A DNA stretch of 64,000 nt from Marinomonas rhizomae (GTDB lineage: Bacteria; Pseudomonadota; Gammaproteobacteria; Pseudomonadales; Marinomonadaceae), in NCBI RefSeq assembly GCF_024397855.1, contig NZ_CP073343.1, positions 1,674,001-1,738,000 of the forward strand, read 5' to 3'. The notes under the pieces were generated by a model. It was not told where the DNA came from. It worked only from the letters and a program-made list of their open reading frames with translations, and did not search any database. The position numbers and the translations under genes were made by a program. Positions 26,425 to 34,625 of this stretch are shown here, piece after piece (the first letter of the stretch is position 1; the number at the start of each line of letters is the position of its first letter).

Positions 26425-27297
26425 TTACAGCCCTTCAGCGATTTCTTTCACTTGCATGCGCACACTTTGCAAACCATTACCGGACAAGTACCAAAGTTGA
26501 GGTGATAAATAAGTGACTTTAATAGACCCCGCACCTTGAGCGGCAAGGTCTGCTTTTAATGTATTTATGTCGAGCGCTTCGTTTGTATTGCCAATTGCTT
26601 CACTGCGGTCAACGATAAATAGGGCAGTTGGGTTTGTTTCAGCAATATCACTAACGGTAAGCGGTGTGAACGTTCGGGTGCCGCGTGTATGGGATTTTAC
26701 ATGAGCTGGGATGTTTGCTGTTTTCAACCCCAATAGCTGGCTGCTAATGGCGTCTTCTCTTAAGCCTAAAGAGCCATTGTTATGAGTCACGACCAAAACG
26801 GTTGCATCTTTATTTAGTCTTTTCTTTGTGGATTCTATATTGCTTTTTAAATCAGCAAGGGCGTTTTTTGCTTTGTCTTGCACATGAAATAGAGTGGCAA
26901 TGGAGGTGACGTTGTCACTAAGATCATGCCAATAATTGTCACCAGAAATGTTCACTTGTTTTACGGCACTAATGGCTGCCAGCTTATCTTTTTGGCCTGC
27001 TTGGCGGCCGGTAATGATAATAAGGTCTGGGTTGACTGTATTTAGAGTCGTTAAGTCTGGTGACTTTAAACCACCAATGTCGGCATAGCGTGCATCGTTA
27101 AACTGCTGTAAATATTCAGGGATGACTTGTTTAGGAACGCCTGCGACTTGGTTTTCTAGCCCCAGCTCTGTCATGGTGTCTAAGCTGCCTAGGTCAAAGA
27201 TGGCAGCGGTGGGTAACCTTGTTTCAGCCGTTGATAGTTGGCTAAATGCCACCAAAGTTCCTATGGCTAATATTTGTTTTAACTTTGTCATCTTCAC
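26425..27297 (-). CDS. Siderophore ABC transporter substrate-binding protein
   Basis: The 290-residue protein has a signal peptide (KLKQILAIGTLVAFSQLSTA) and a class III binding fold (ADIGGLKSPDLTTLNTVNPDLIIITGRQAGQ). This resembles FatB/CeuE/YclQ-type catechol-siderophore binding proteins. No permease or ATPase genes are adjacent. The likely initiator is GTG at 27297 (AGG five bases upstream); ATG two codons later is the alternative. Fur-like sequences cover the promoter, so iron regulation is expected. Confidence 0.82.
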   Translation of the reverse strand: MKMTKLKQILAIGTLVAFSQLSTAETRLPTAAIFDLGSLDTMTELGLENQVAGVPKQVIPEYLQQFNDARYADIGGLKSPDLTTLNTVNPDLIIITGRQAGQKDKLAAISAVKQVNISGDNYWHDLSDNVTSIATLFHVQDKAKNALADLKSNIESTKKRLNKDATVLVVTHNNGSLGLREDAISSQLLGLKTANIPAHVKSHTRGTRTFTPLTVSDIAETNPTALFIVDRSEAIGNTNEALDINTLKADLAAQGAGSIKVTYLSPQLWYLSGNGLQSVRMQVKEIAEGL

Positions 27298-27328
27298 AAT
27301 TACCTATTTATGAGTCTAAAAATAAAAT

Positions 27329-27364
27329 AACCATTACCAATTATTGATAATGGTTACCATTCTC
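27329..27364 (-). promoter_or_regulatory. Fur box(es) upstream of siderophore-binding protein gene
   Basis: GATAATGGTTACCATTCTC (27346-27364) fits the Fur consensus well. AACCATTA / TAATGGTT (27329-27336 and 27348-27355) form an overlapping inverted repeat, suggesting two overlapping Fur dimer sites. Confidence 0.7.
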
Positions 27365-27414
27365 TCACTTTTGTCGGTAAGTGTTGGCACTAAAACGAGA
27401 TACGATACGTTGCT

Positions 27415-27431
27415 AAACCTGAAACAGGTTT
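27415..27431 (-). terminator. Displaced terminator of the phosphorylase gene
   Basis: AAACCTG AAA CAGGTTT is a short perfect hairpin. Removing the MITE would place it directly after the phosphorylase stop codon, so it was probably that gene's terminator before the insertion. Confidence 0.45.
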
Positions 27432-27700
27432 TAAGGAAGGTGCGAACAAGTCCTCTTGCCTCAGCATGTGGATAAAAGCCTGTTATTCGAGACGAGTGCC
27501 GAATGTGAATAGTGGTTCTATTTTCGAGGTGCTCAACAAAGAATACAGGCTTTTAGAGCATGCCCTGCGGGTCTTTCAGAGAAAACGCCACATATCGTTG
27601 CGACTCTTTGAAAGGTACCTACATTCCTTCAGAGTCGCTCCTTATTTGACGATTTCTCTGAAAGACTGAGTCCTAGTAGACTTATTCGGACCTTCCTTAA
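27431..27700. mobile_element. IS5-type MITE with TTAA target duplication
   Basis: A 262-bp element (27435-27696) is bounded by GGAAGGTGCGAACAAGTC and GACTTATTCGGACCTTCC, inverted repeats matching at 16 of 18 positions. The outer sequence equals the recalled ends of E. coli IS5. TTAA flanks both sides (27431-27434, 27697-27700), fitting the YTAR target of IS5. Nested inverted repeats fill the interior: AAAAGCCTGT around 27474 with ACAGGCTTTT, GTCTTTCAGAGAAA with TTTCTCTGAAAGAC, and GCGACTCT with AGAGTCGC. No transposase is present; a 67-codon ORF inside is probably fortuitous. Confidence 0.85.
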
Positions 27701-29454
27701 CTGTTTTTAATTTTCCCTCTTTTATTTGCCAGCCACACAAATTGATAGGGCATTAGGGTGATCTTGCCTAAATGGTCTTCGTACACTTGTTCTGAAACTA
27801 AATCGGTCCAGTCATCCGTGGCGATTAGGTTCAGTTCGGACAAGTTAAAGCTTTGTGGTTGATCTGTCATGTTGTAGACCGCAAATAGGCTTTGGCGTCT
27901 GTCTAAGCTTTGGCGCCAGAAGGCAAACAGGTTTTCGCCCATGTGCAAAACGTACTGCGTGGCATTTGGGTGGAAAGCGGGTTGAGCACGACGAATTTGC
28001 GTCAGTTTAGTAACGCTTTGGAAGACTTTTTGATGATGAGTCGGTGTGTTTAACACATGCTCTAAATCTTCCATGTCCCAAATATGACGGTTAATTGAGC
28101 GGAAGTGACCAGTGTTGTCCACTCTTTCTAAATCGTTTTCTGTGCCAAATAAGCTATGTATATAAAAAGCGGGCACACCTTCTAGTGCCATCATGACGCC
28201 AGCAGCACATAAAAAGCGAGCAAACTGCCATTTGTCTGGACCATGTTGTGCTGAGCCAGATAAGGCATTCCATAGACTGATATTAATTTCATACGGTTTG
28301 GCTTCACCTTGTGGCGTGGTGCGTGAGCTTATTTTGCCGCCAAAGCGTTTCATGGTGTTAATCAGTGTTTCCAGCTCCCATTCAGACAGCAAGCCTTCTG
28401 TCGGACGTAATCCAATGCCATCATGTGAGGCGATAAAGTTTAGGTAGGTCGTCCCTTGCTGAGCCGGTGTCATGCTCATTAACCATTGTTTTAAGTGATT
28501 GCTGTTTCCCGTTACCAAACTGTTAATAAGCAGAGGCGGCAAGGAAAAGTTGTAAATCAAGTGGGCTTCGTTGGCATTACCGAAATAGGTTAGGTTTTCC
28601 TGATTCGGTATGTTGGTTTCGGTGATGATCACAGATTCTGGAGCGTAATGTTCAATCATCAATCGCAACAAGCGAATCATTTCATGAGTCTGTGGCAAGT
28701 TGATGCAAGAGGTGCCAGGAATCTTCCAGAGAAACGCTACCGCGTCTAAGCGAAACCAACGAATGCCTTTTTCGAGGTACAAACGAATAATGCGCAAAAA
28801 TTCTAAAAGAACGGCAGGGTTCTCGAAGTTCAAATCCACCTGATCATGACTGAAAGTACACCAAACGTGTTTCTCACCGTTTTTCGTTTGTACTTCTCGT
28901 AACAGCGGCGAGGTTCTAGGGCGAACCACCGCGCTTAGATCTGCGTTTGGGTCCGCTTCGTAAAAGAAGCTTGCCCCAGGTTCAACTCCTGCTTTGTAAT
29001 TTTCGAACCACATGCTTCGGCTTGAGCAATGGTTGATGACTAGGTCGCCCATGACTTTAAAGTCTTTGGAAAGGTTCACCACGTCAGCCCAGCGGCCGCA
29101 GGATGGATTGACGGTGGTGTAATCCATAACACTAAAGCCATCGTCTGAGCTATACGGGAAAAATGGCAGTAGGTGAACGGCAGAGATGCAATCTGACAAC
29201 TTACTTTTGACAAATTTATGCAAGGTTTCCAACGGCGCTTCTTCTTTTCTACGCAAGGTGTCTGCATAGGTAATCAGCATGATGTCAGATTGGTCCCATA
29301 GATTACGATGAGGACGAGGAGACTCCGTTGACGGATCTAGATTAAATGTGGCTAAGCACTTTGAAGCCAAATCCTTATTGTCTAAGCTTGGGTAAATGAC
29401 TTGCAAATGAGCGATTAGGCGCTGTTCTAGATGCGACAAAGGAGCATTTTCCAT
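27697..29454 (-). CDS. GH13_18 sugar phosphorylase, probably glucosylglycerate phosphorylase
   Basis: The 585-residue alpha-amylase-fold enzyme belongs to the sucrose-phosphorylase subfamily: LLPFFPYSSDDGFSVMDY, nucleophile Asp in GIRWFRLDAVAFLWK, acid/base Glu in VIITETN, and IASHDG. This subfamily includes sucrose, glucosylglycerol and glucosylglycerate phosphorylases. The two genes upstream in the same operon make glucosylglycerate, so phosphorolysis of that solute to glucose-1-phosphate and glycerate is the best inference. Sucrose phosphorylase is the alternative. The stop codon TAA lies within the TTAA target duplication of a MITE, so its native 3' end is preserved while its downstream region is displaced. 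Confidence 0.8.
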   Translation of the reverse strand: MENAPLSHLEQRLIAHLQVIYPSLDNKDLASKCLATFNLDPSTESPRPHRNLWDQSDIMLITYADTLRRKEEAPLETLHKFVKSKLSDCISAVHLLPFFPYSSDDGFSVMDYTTVNPSCGRWADVVNLSKDFKVMGDLVINHCSSRSMWFENYKAGVEPGASFFYEADPNADLSAVVRPRTSPLLREVQTKNGEKHVWCTFSHDQVDLNFENPAVLLEFLRIIRLYLEKGIRWFRLDAVAFLWKIPGTSCINLPQTHEMIRLLRLMIEHYAPESVIITETNIPNQENLTYFGNANEAHLIYNFSLPPLLINSLVTGNSNHLKQWLMSMTPAQQGTTYLNFIASHDGIGLRPTEGLLSEWELETLINTMKRFGGKISSRTTPQGEAKPYEINISLWNALSGSAQHGPDKWQFARFLCAAGVMMALEGVPAFYIHSLFGTENDLERVDNTGHFRSINRHIWDMEDLEHVLNTPTHHQKVFQSVTKLTQIRRAQPAFHPNATQYVLHMGENLFAFWRQSLDRRQSLFAVYNMTDQPQSFNLSELNLIATDDWTDLVSEQVYEDHLGKITLMPYQFVWLANKRGKIKNS

Positions 29455-29534
29455 GTTTACCTACCTGTCTTTTTAGTGATTGAAAAGCAACGTAGTAACG
29501 TTCAACTTAGCAAAAAGATTACTTTTAGGGCCAG

Positions 29535-30764
29535 CTATTTTTTAGGACCATATTGGGCCATATCCAATTCGACGGCTTGAGCAAGCTGATTCATGACGCC
29601 CGGAAAGGCACTCACAACACGGTTCCAGCTAGGAATAAAAGGCGTCTCCATTGGATTTTCTAAATACTGGTTACCCGCTTTCATAATATTGCTGGCGAAC
29701 AGTTCTACTGCTTGCTCCTCGGTATGCACGTCTAATTTTAGACCATTAATTTCTGCATCGTTTCGGTACGTCTCAATGAAGTCTAAAGCAACGCGGTAAT
29801 AGGTGGCTTTAATCGTTCGGAAGGTTTCTTGATTGAAAATCGTCCCGTTTGTTGCCAGCTTTCTGAAAATCGCTTTGGTAATGTCGATGGACATTTTTGA
29901 TAAGCCGCCATCGTCATTATCCGCTGATAAGTCTTGGTGTTTGTGATCGTAGATATCGGCGATATCTACCTGACACAAGCGGTTGGTCGAGTAGTTGCGG
30001 TACATCTCACTCAGTACGCCAATTTCTAAGCCCCAGTCACTTGGAATGCGCAAATCCGTCATCACATCGCGACGGAATGAAAACTCGCCAGCGAGCGGGT
30101 AGCGGTAGCTGTCTAAGTATTCCACGTAGTCTAAATGGCCAAAGACTTTTTTCAGCGAGCACAATAAAGGCGTCACCAGTAAACGGCTGACGCGACCATT
30201 CATTTTTCCATTCGCAGCGCGGGCGTAAAAGCCTTTACAGAATTCGTAGTTAAATTTTGGGTTCGCCACAGGGTAAATAAGACGAGCCAACAATTCACGG
30301 TCATAAGTGACGATATCACAGTCGTGCATGGCAATGGATTCGGCTTTACCCGCGGCGAGGTTGTAACCCATACAGAACCAAACATTGCGACCTTTTCCCG
30401 GATCGGATGGCGAAAGGTGTTCGCCTTTTAATACGCCATCAATTTCTCTTAGTCGAGGGCCGTCGTTCCAAAGTACTTTAACGTTTTGCGGTAAGACACT
30501 GAAAAATTCTAATGCGTGGCGATATTGGTCTTCGGTTGCTCGGTCTAAGCCGATGATAATTTCAGACAAGTAGGGAACTTGCTGCAAATGCTTCAAAATA
30601 TTTGGCATGGCGTCTGTTTCCAGCTCGGAATACAGACAAGGTAGGATGAGAGACATAGGGCGTGTTTTCGCGAACTCACACAGCTCTTGCTCCATTTCTT
30701 CTAACGGACGGTGTGCCAAATTGTGAAGTGTGGTGATGATGCCGTTTTGATGAAAATCGCCCAT
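29535..30764 (-). CDS. gpgS: Glucosyl-3-phosphoglycerate synthase (GT81-like)
   Basis: The 409-residue GT-A-fold glycosyltransferase has LSLILPCLYSE-type entry, GKGRNVWFCMGYNLA, and a DxD-like metal site in AMHDCDIVTYDRE (about residues 147-151). This fits GpgS, which transfers glucose from a nucleotide sugar to 3-phosphoglycerate, the first step of glucosylglycerate synthesis. Mannosylglycerate synthase-type activity is less likely. The next gene upstream is the matching phosphatase. GGAGAATTACT before the ATG supports the start. The product accumulates as a compatible solute under salt or nitrogen stress. Confidence 0.8.
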   Translation of the reverse strand: MGDFHQNGIITTLHNLAHRPLEEMEQELCEFAKTRPMSLILPCLYSELETDAMPNILKHLQQVPYLSEIIIGLDRATEDQYRHALEFFSVLPQNVKVLWNDGPRLREIDGVLKGEHLSPSDPGKGRNVWFCMGYNLAAGKAESIAMHDCDIVTYDRELLARLIYPVANPKFNYEFCKGFYARAANGKMNGRVSRLLVTPLLCSLKKVFGHLDYVEYLDSYRYPLAGEFSFRRDVMTDLRIPSDWGLEIGVLSEMYRNYSTNRLCQVDIADIYDHKHQDLSADNDDGGLSKMSIDITKAIFRKLATNGTIFNQETFRTIKATYYRVALDFIETYRNDAEINGLKLDVHTEEQAVELFASNIMKAGNQYLENPMETPFIPSWNRVVSAFPGVMNQLAQAVELDMAQYGPKK

Positions 30765-30816
30765 AGTAATTCTCCTAAAATCGTAATAATGGTGTGTTTA
30801 TTGTTCTGTCCGTTGA

Positions 30817-31638
30817 TTACAAAATACCTTGTTTGGTGAGTTGCAAATTAACTGCCTGAGCCCAGCCTTCTGGACCATATGCATCGGTTAGCCAAGCGTC
30901 GCAACGGTTGGGGATTTCTGGTGGCGCGTGGACGGGTGAGCGAATGACGACAGGAATGTCCGCTTTACTCAACATGCCTACGTCGTTCTCGCCATCGCCC
31001 AGTGCCATGGTGGTAATGTCTTCTTCGCTTTGTTGTTCGTACAATTCTTTAAGCCATAGCATGGCGTTTGCCTTATCACAGTGCTCTCCCATCAAATGTG
31101 CGAAGCGGCCGCCTTTCTGAATTTGCACACCAAATGGCGCAAGATCCTCACGCAATGTATTCAGAGCAAGGTTGGAATCTGTCCATACCATGGGTTCAGT
31201 AAACTCTCTCTGCATGGCTTGCTTGGCGTTTTCTTCAGTCAAGCCAGTGATGGAAACCAGCTCCTGCCAAGTCATCTCGCTGAAGCGTTTAAAAGTGTAT
31301 TCTTCTTGCTTGTCATTGGTTAGCTCGATCAGCTCGTCTCGTTTCGGGCCAAATGATTTACGCCAATAATCGCCACAGTCTTCGAGCGTTTCGTCTACAA
31401 AAAGGCGCAAATGCTTAGGGATATAAACGGCAGAGCCATTTTCAACGATGAAAGCATCTTGATGATTCAGCTCCTGTCTAAGAGACATAAGCTCAACAAA
31501 TGTCTTGCTGGTGTTGATGATGCAAGGAATAGAAAAAGTCTTCAACGACTGTAAAGTCGCCAGTGCCGGTTTGAAACTGTAGGTATGATGATCGAGTAAT
31601 GTGCCATCCAAATCGGTAAAAATTAAAAGTGTTGTCAT
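30817..31638 (-). CDS. gpgP: Glucosyl/mannosyl-3-phosphoglycerate phosphatase (HAD-IIB)
   Basis: The 273-residue HAD-IIB phosphatase has motif I FTDLDGTLLDHHTY (residues 7-20) and motif IV MALGDGENDVGML. Its length and the MpgP-type cap (FIVENGSAVYIP) match mannosyl-3-phosphoglycerate phosphatase, which also serves as glucosyl-3-phosphoglycerate phosphatase. It is first in the operon with the synthase and the phosphorylase, consistent with the second step of glucosylglycerate synthesis. AGGAATCGAC precedes the ATG. Its 5' region is divergent from an EamA transporter gene. Confidence 0.82.
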   Translation of the reverse strand: MTTLLIFTDLDGTLLDHHTYSFKPALATLQSLKTFSIPCIINTSKTFVELMSLRQELNHQDAFIVENGSAVYIPKHLRLFVDETLEDCGDYWRKSFGPKRDELIELTNDKQEEYTFKRFSEMTWQELVSITGLTEENAKQAMQREFTEPMVWTDSNLALNTLREDLAPFGVQIQKGGRFAHLMGEHCDKANAMLWLKELYEQQSEEDITTMALGDGENDVGMLSKADIPVVIRSPVHAPPEIPNRCDAWLTDAYGPEGWAQAVNLQLTKQGIL

Positions 31639-31775
31639 GTCGATTCCTTTTTGGGTCCATCAAAATACCGCTGATGGACGTTAGTATGAGACTTGCAAAT
31701 CTGGTGCCAGTGCGTAAAAGTAGCGTTTTCCTTCACGGTACATGCCTAAGATTAACGAGGCTGTTGAACAACTTT

Positions 31776-32669
31776 ATGACAAGTTTGCTACGTTTATGTG
31801 TTTTTGTGATTTTGGCTTTATTGGCGTTCGCGGCAAATTCTGTTTTGTGTCGTTTAGCGCTGAACGATGGTCTTATCGATCCCGCTCAATTCACCACGTG
31901 GCGTTTGCTCAGCGGCGCAGCGACTTTGGTGCTGCTTAGTGTTTTTCAATGTCTAAAAAATCAGCGTAATGACCTGAAAATAGTGTGGTTGGAAGGGAGT
32001 TGGTTGTCGGCCTTTGCACTGTTTATTTACGCCTTGGGCTTTTCTTATGCCTACGTCACATTAGAAACAGGAATAGGCGCCTTGATGCTGTTTGGCGCGG
32101 TACAGCTTACTTTGATCTTATTCGCCGTGTGGACAGGGCAAAAGCTGGTTTGGCTGGAATGCTTGGGTCTAGCGATAGCCTTTGCCGGCTTTGTTTACTT
32201 AGTACTTCCGACCTTGTCATCGCCTTCTTTATTGGGCTTTGTCTTAATGACGTTAGCAGGCGTGGCATGGGGCTTGTACACATGGCGAGGCAAAATTTCG
32301 GATAAGCCTTTATTTGCAACAACATCTAACTTCGTTCGAACCATTCCCATGTTACTGGTCGCGCTGATTGTCATTTCTTTTAACGGCGAACAAGCACAGA
32401 GCGCACAACTTGAAGGTCTTATTCTCGCTGTCACCTCTGGCGCTATCATGTCTGGACTTGGTTACGCCATCTGGTACGCCGTCCTGCCTTATCTTAGTGC
32501 TTCCATTGCTGCTGTGTTGCAGCTACTGGTTCCTATTATTGCCACCATCGGCGGCGTAGTTTTTGCCAACGAATCCATCACCTTACACCTCGTTATCGCA
32601 ACGTTAAGCGTCCTAGGTGGCGTATTGCTTGTCATAATCGCGAGAAAACGAACACCTAAAAACGCCTAG
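31776..32669 (+). CDS. DMT/EamA-family transporter
   Basis: The predicted 297-residue protein has ten membrane helices in two EamA repeats (from LLAFAANSVLCRLALNDGLIDP and from LMTLAGVAWGLYTWRG). Such proteins export amino acids or other metabolites. The frame is open a further 49 codons upstream, but the ATG at 31776 places the first helix at the N-terminus as usual for the family, so it is preferred; the ribosome site is poor. It ends before a repeat-rich intergenic region. Confidence 0.78.
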   Translation: MTSLLRLCVFVILALLAFAANSVLCRLALNDGLIDPAQFTTWRLLSGAATLVLLSVFQCLKNQRNDLKIVWLEGSWLSAFALFIYALGFSYAYVTLETGIGALMLFGAVQLTLILFAVWTGQKLVWLECLGLAIAFAGFVYLVLPTLSSPSLLGFVLMTLAGVAWGLYTWRGKISDKPLFATTSNFVRTIPMLLVALIVISFNGEQAQSAQLEGLILAVTSGAIMSGLGYAIWYAVLPYLSASIAAVLQLLVPIIATIGGVVFANESITLHLVIATLSVLGGVLLVIIARKRTPKNA

Positions 32670-32785
32670 TTTTGGTGCGTTTTTATCTTGATGCGCCATA
32701 ATTGACTGGTTTATTGATTGAAAATTGATCGCTGTTTTGTCCAATATATAGGGTTGGTCGCGGCTTTAGCCCGACACTGTATTTA

Positions 32786-32833
32786 TTCCCTCCCCTTATG
32801 TCTTCCAAGGGGAGGGCGAGGGAGGGGTTATCA
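32786..32833 (-). repeat. CCCC/GGGG palindromic unit, copy 2
   Basis: CCCTCCCCTTATG and CCAAGGGGAGGG form a stem, followed by GAGGGAGGGGTTAT. On the minus strand the order is ATAACCCC then the hairpin, as at 3533. Confidence 0.55.
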
Positions 32834-32869
32834 CTTCGGGGCTTTGACCCTGACCTCCGCTGGAGATGC

Positions 32870-32933
32870 GAGCAAAGCAAACACCACCGCTCGACACTAT
32901 CGTTTGACCTCGCTCTTGGTGTTCGCTTTGCTC
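32870..32933. repeat. 17-bp inverted repeat with long loop
   Basis: GAGCAAAGCAAACACCA (32870-32886) and TGGTGTTCGCTTTGCTC (32917-32933) match at 16 of 17 positions around a 30-base loop in non-coding DNA. There is no T-run. It may encode a structured RNA or be an element remnant. Confidence 0.5.
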
Positions 32934-32958
32934 CTTGCTGCTGAACATAAACACTTTT

Positions 32959-32993
32959 ACTCGTAGGGCAGTATGAGCGCAGCGTGATCTGCC
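32959..32993. repeat. GTAGGG..AGCGCAGCGT-type intergenic palindrome
   Basis: GTAGGGCAGTATGAGCGCAG continued by CGTGATCTGCCG resembles a palindrome I recall from intergenic DNA of many bacteria (GTAGGGYGGATTAGCGCAGC-like). It is part of an 840-base gene-free stretch (32670-33512) made mainly of such repeats. Confidence 0.5.
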
Positions 32994-33029
32994 GTTGTTA
33001 GTAAACGCATAACATATTAATACTGCTGC

Positions 33030-33078
33030 CAAGTCTCTTCCCCTTTCTTCAAGGGGAAGACGGAAGATGGGGTTATTA
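33030..33078 (-). repeat. CCCC/GGGG palindromic unit, copy 3
   Basis: CTTCCCCTTTCTTCAAGGGGAAG is a near-perfect hairpin followed by ATGGGGTTATTAG. Reverse-complemented, it aligns with the unit at 3533-3575 (AATAACCCCATC...). The following 33079-33512 has no supported gene; a 38-codon ORF at 33338 is too weak to call. Confidence 0.6.
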
Positions 33079-33512
33079 GTCTTGAGTGCCTTCAATTCCC
33101 TAAAACTCTTATGGTTTTACCTAGGCTTTCATTGTATTGTCAGGATATTGTAATGGATTAATTAGTATGGATTGCTTGGCTGATATTGGCACGAGATCAA
33201 AAATATCAGGCTCAAACGATCTAAATTTAAAAGAGTGATACACCAAGTTTTGCTTAGTAAAAAAGAGTGATGACAAGATAGGTAGGACCGTGACTTGGAA
33301 ATTCTGGGACTAACATCGTTTCGTTGAAAACGCCAAAATGATTAGAACCAAGTCAGCGCTGTTTTCCGCAGGAATAGCATCAGGGATAAAAGCTAAAAAA
33401 GCTTTACTAAAAATCCGAATAGATGGCTGCAAAACTACTCTTGTTAAAGCTTGATTTTGCTTGCAAAAATCGGGGTGTCCATAGATGTTATGAGGCATAG
33501 GAAAACTAAACC

Positions 33513-33923
33513 ATGGCTGGAATAGTTTCCAGAATTCATCAAGGACGATATGACTCTGAAAAGAGTCTTCTAAATTTAAGGAAAAATGCCTTAGAAAAAA
33601 ATCGAGTTGATGTTTTAGATGCAGTGCATCAGCGATTGAAAAAAGTCCATCCTAAAATATATCAACGTTTAGTCGGTCCTTTATATGAGCGGAAAAGAGA
33701 TCCAAAATATAAATGTTATTGTAATTATCCAAAAAGCTTGCATGAGGTTTACGAAGATATAATGAACGGTAGCGTTCATTTTCATTCGTTGATGTGTGAT
33801 GATTGTTGGCAGGAAGACCTTGCTAAAACATGGGGCTATTATGGATGGGCGAGTAAACTTATTCCTAAGAGAGTATGGGATGATCTTTGCGAAGAGCGGG
33901 CTAACGACAAGTTTGTTGAATAA
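33513..33923 (+). CDS. Hypothetical cassette-type protein with cysteine/histidine cluster
   Basis: The 136-residue protein is not recognised. It is basic at the N-terminus (RIHQGRYDSEKSLLNLRKNAL) and has KYKCYCNYP and SLMCDDCW, so four cysteines in CxC and CxxC form that could bind metal. An attC-like site begins three bases after its stop, which is the normal position in an integron gene cassette. AGGA lies 10 bases before the ATG. Codon use is AT-richer than in the core genes. Confidence 0.6.
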   Translation: MAGIVSRIHQGRYDSEKSLLNLRKNALEKNRVDVLDAVHQRLKKVHPKIYQRLVGPLYERKRDPKYKCYCNYPKSLHEVYEDIMNGSVHFHSLMCDDCWQEDLAKTWGYYGWASKLIPKRVWDDLCEERANDKFVE

Positions 33924-33925
33924 CC

Positions 33926-33983
33926 TCATAACAAAGCCAGCCAGTTGGGACGCATTCTGCGCCCCTGCTGGCAGGCGTTAGCT
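33926..33983 (+). other. attC-like integron recombination site (58 bp)
   Basis: TCATAAC (R'') opens and GTTAGCT (R') closes the site. Between them GCCAGC pairs with GCTGGC and GGGACGC with GCGCCCC around ATTCT, the imperfect palindrome expected of an attC hairpin. It lies between two small orphan ORFs. Confidence 0.7.
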
Positions 33984-33999
33984 TTCTCGAGATAGGTTG

Positions 34000-34533
34000 A
34001 TGCAAACTTTTGAAGAAGTAGTTGGAACTCCTGAAGCTTGGTTTAGAAAAGCTTGGCAAATGTACGAAGCTTCAATGGCGAATTTTGAGGCATTTAAAGA
34101 CCTTAAAGCTGTTACAACAGAAAGAGAATTACATCGTCAAAATGGTCTAATGCAAACCTCAAAACTTTGCCTAGCTCTATCTTTAGAAAATGCTTTTAAG
34201 GGGGCTTTTGTTTATTTATCAAAGCCGGATTTGTCCCGTAATAAATTAGACCCTAAGCACTTCCATAAAAAAGCACATGATTTAGTTGACCTAGCTATAC
34301 GCTTGGGGTTTACACTTACTCCCGAAGAGACTCGTTTGTTGGCGCGTTTTTCGTCTTTCATAATATGGGCTGCAAGGTATAGCGCACCTCTCACGGAAAA
34401 CGCATTTGACCAATTCAATGGCGAGAATAAAATTACTTTTCCAACTGATTTTGATTACGTGGAAAAGTTAATCTTTAAGTTACAAAAAGAGTCGGGCTAT
34501 AGTGACACCCGTGGTTGGCCCTTAGAAAGCTAA
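34000..34533 (+). CDS. Hypothetical cassette protein, HEPN-like
   Basis: The 177-residue, mostly helical protein starts 16 bases after the attC-like site. The segment LCLALSLENAFKGAFVY...KKAHDLVDLAIRLGF...ARFSSFIIWAARYSAPL (about residues 50-130) is reminiscent of HEPN-like helical bundles, but no RxxxxH catalytic motif is evident. Its stop overlaps GCTAACAAACGC, the expected 5' end of another attC, which is then interrupted by repeated REP-type sequence. ATG at 34000 is preferred to the adjacent TTG. Function is unknown. Confidence 0.6.
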   Translation: MQTFEEVVGTPEAWFRKAWQMYEASMANFEAFKDLKAVTTERELHRQNGLMQTSKLCLALSLENAFKGAFVYLSKPDLSRNKLDPKHFHKKAHDLVDLAIRLGFTLTPEETRLLARFSSFIIWAARYSAPLTENAFDQFNGENKITFPTDFDYVEKLIFKLQKESGYSDTRGWPLES

Positions 34534-34539
34534 CAAACG

Positions 34540-34601
34540 CGAATTTAGGGTCGGATGAAAAATAGCATTTCGAATTTAGGGTCGGATGAAAAATAGCATT
34601 T
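34540..34601 (+). repeat. Tandem 31-bp REP half-sites interrupting an attC
   Basis: CGAATTTAGGGTCGGATGAA plus AAATAGCATTT occurs twice in exact tandem (34540-34570, 34571-34601). The core TTTAGGGTC.GATGAAAAAT equals one arm of the palindromes at 37442-37483 and 37685-37732. It replaces the interior of the attC begun at 34531. Confidence 0.75.
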
Positions 34602-34625
34602 AAATACATTGCCTTGAAAGTGGAA

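Noticed and set aside
27466..27669. 67-codon ORF inside the IS5-type element
   Set aside because: It spans nested inverted repeats of a transposase-less element, has no ribosome site and resembles no protein; the palindromic design explains the open frame.
32683..33095. Several ORFs of 65-99 codons between 32.7 and 33.1 kb
   Set aside because: They are translations of palindromic repeats on both strands; composition is arginine/proline/serine-rich without ribosome sites.
33338..33454. 38-codon ORF MIRTKSALFSAGIASG... on the plus strand
   Set aside because: No ribosome site or family resemblance; an overlapping minus-strand ORF is equally open, so neither is supported.
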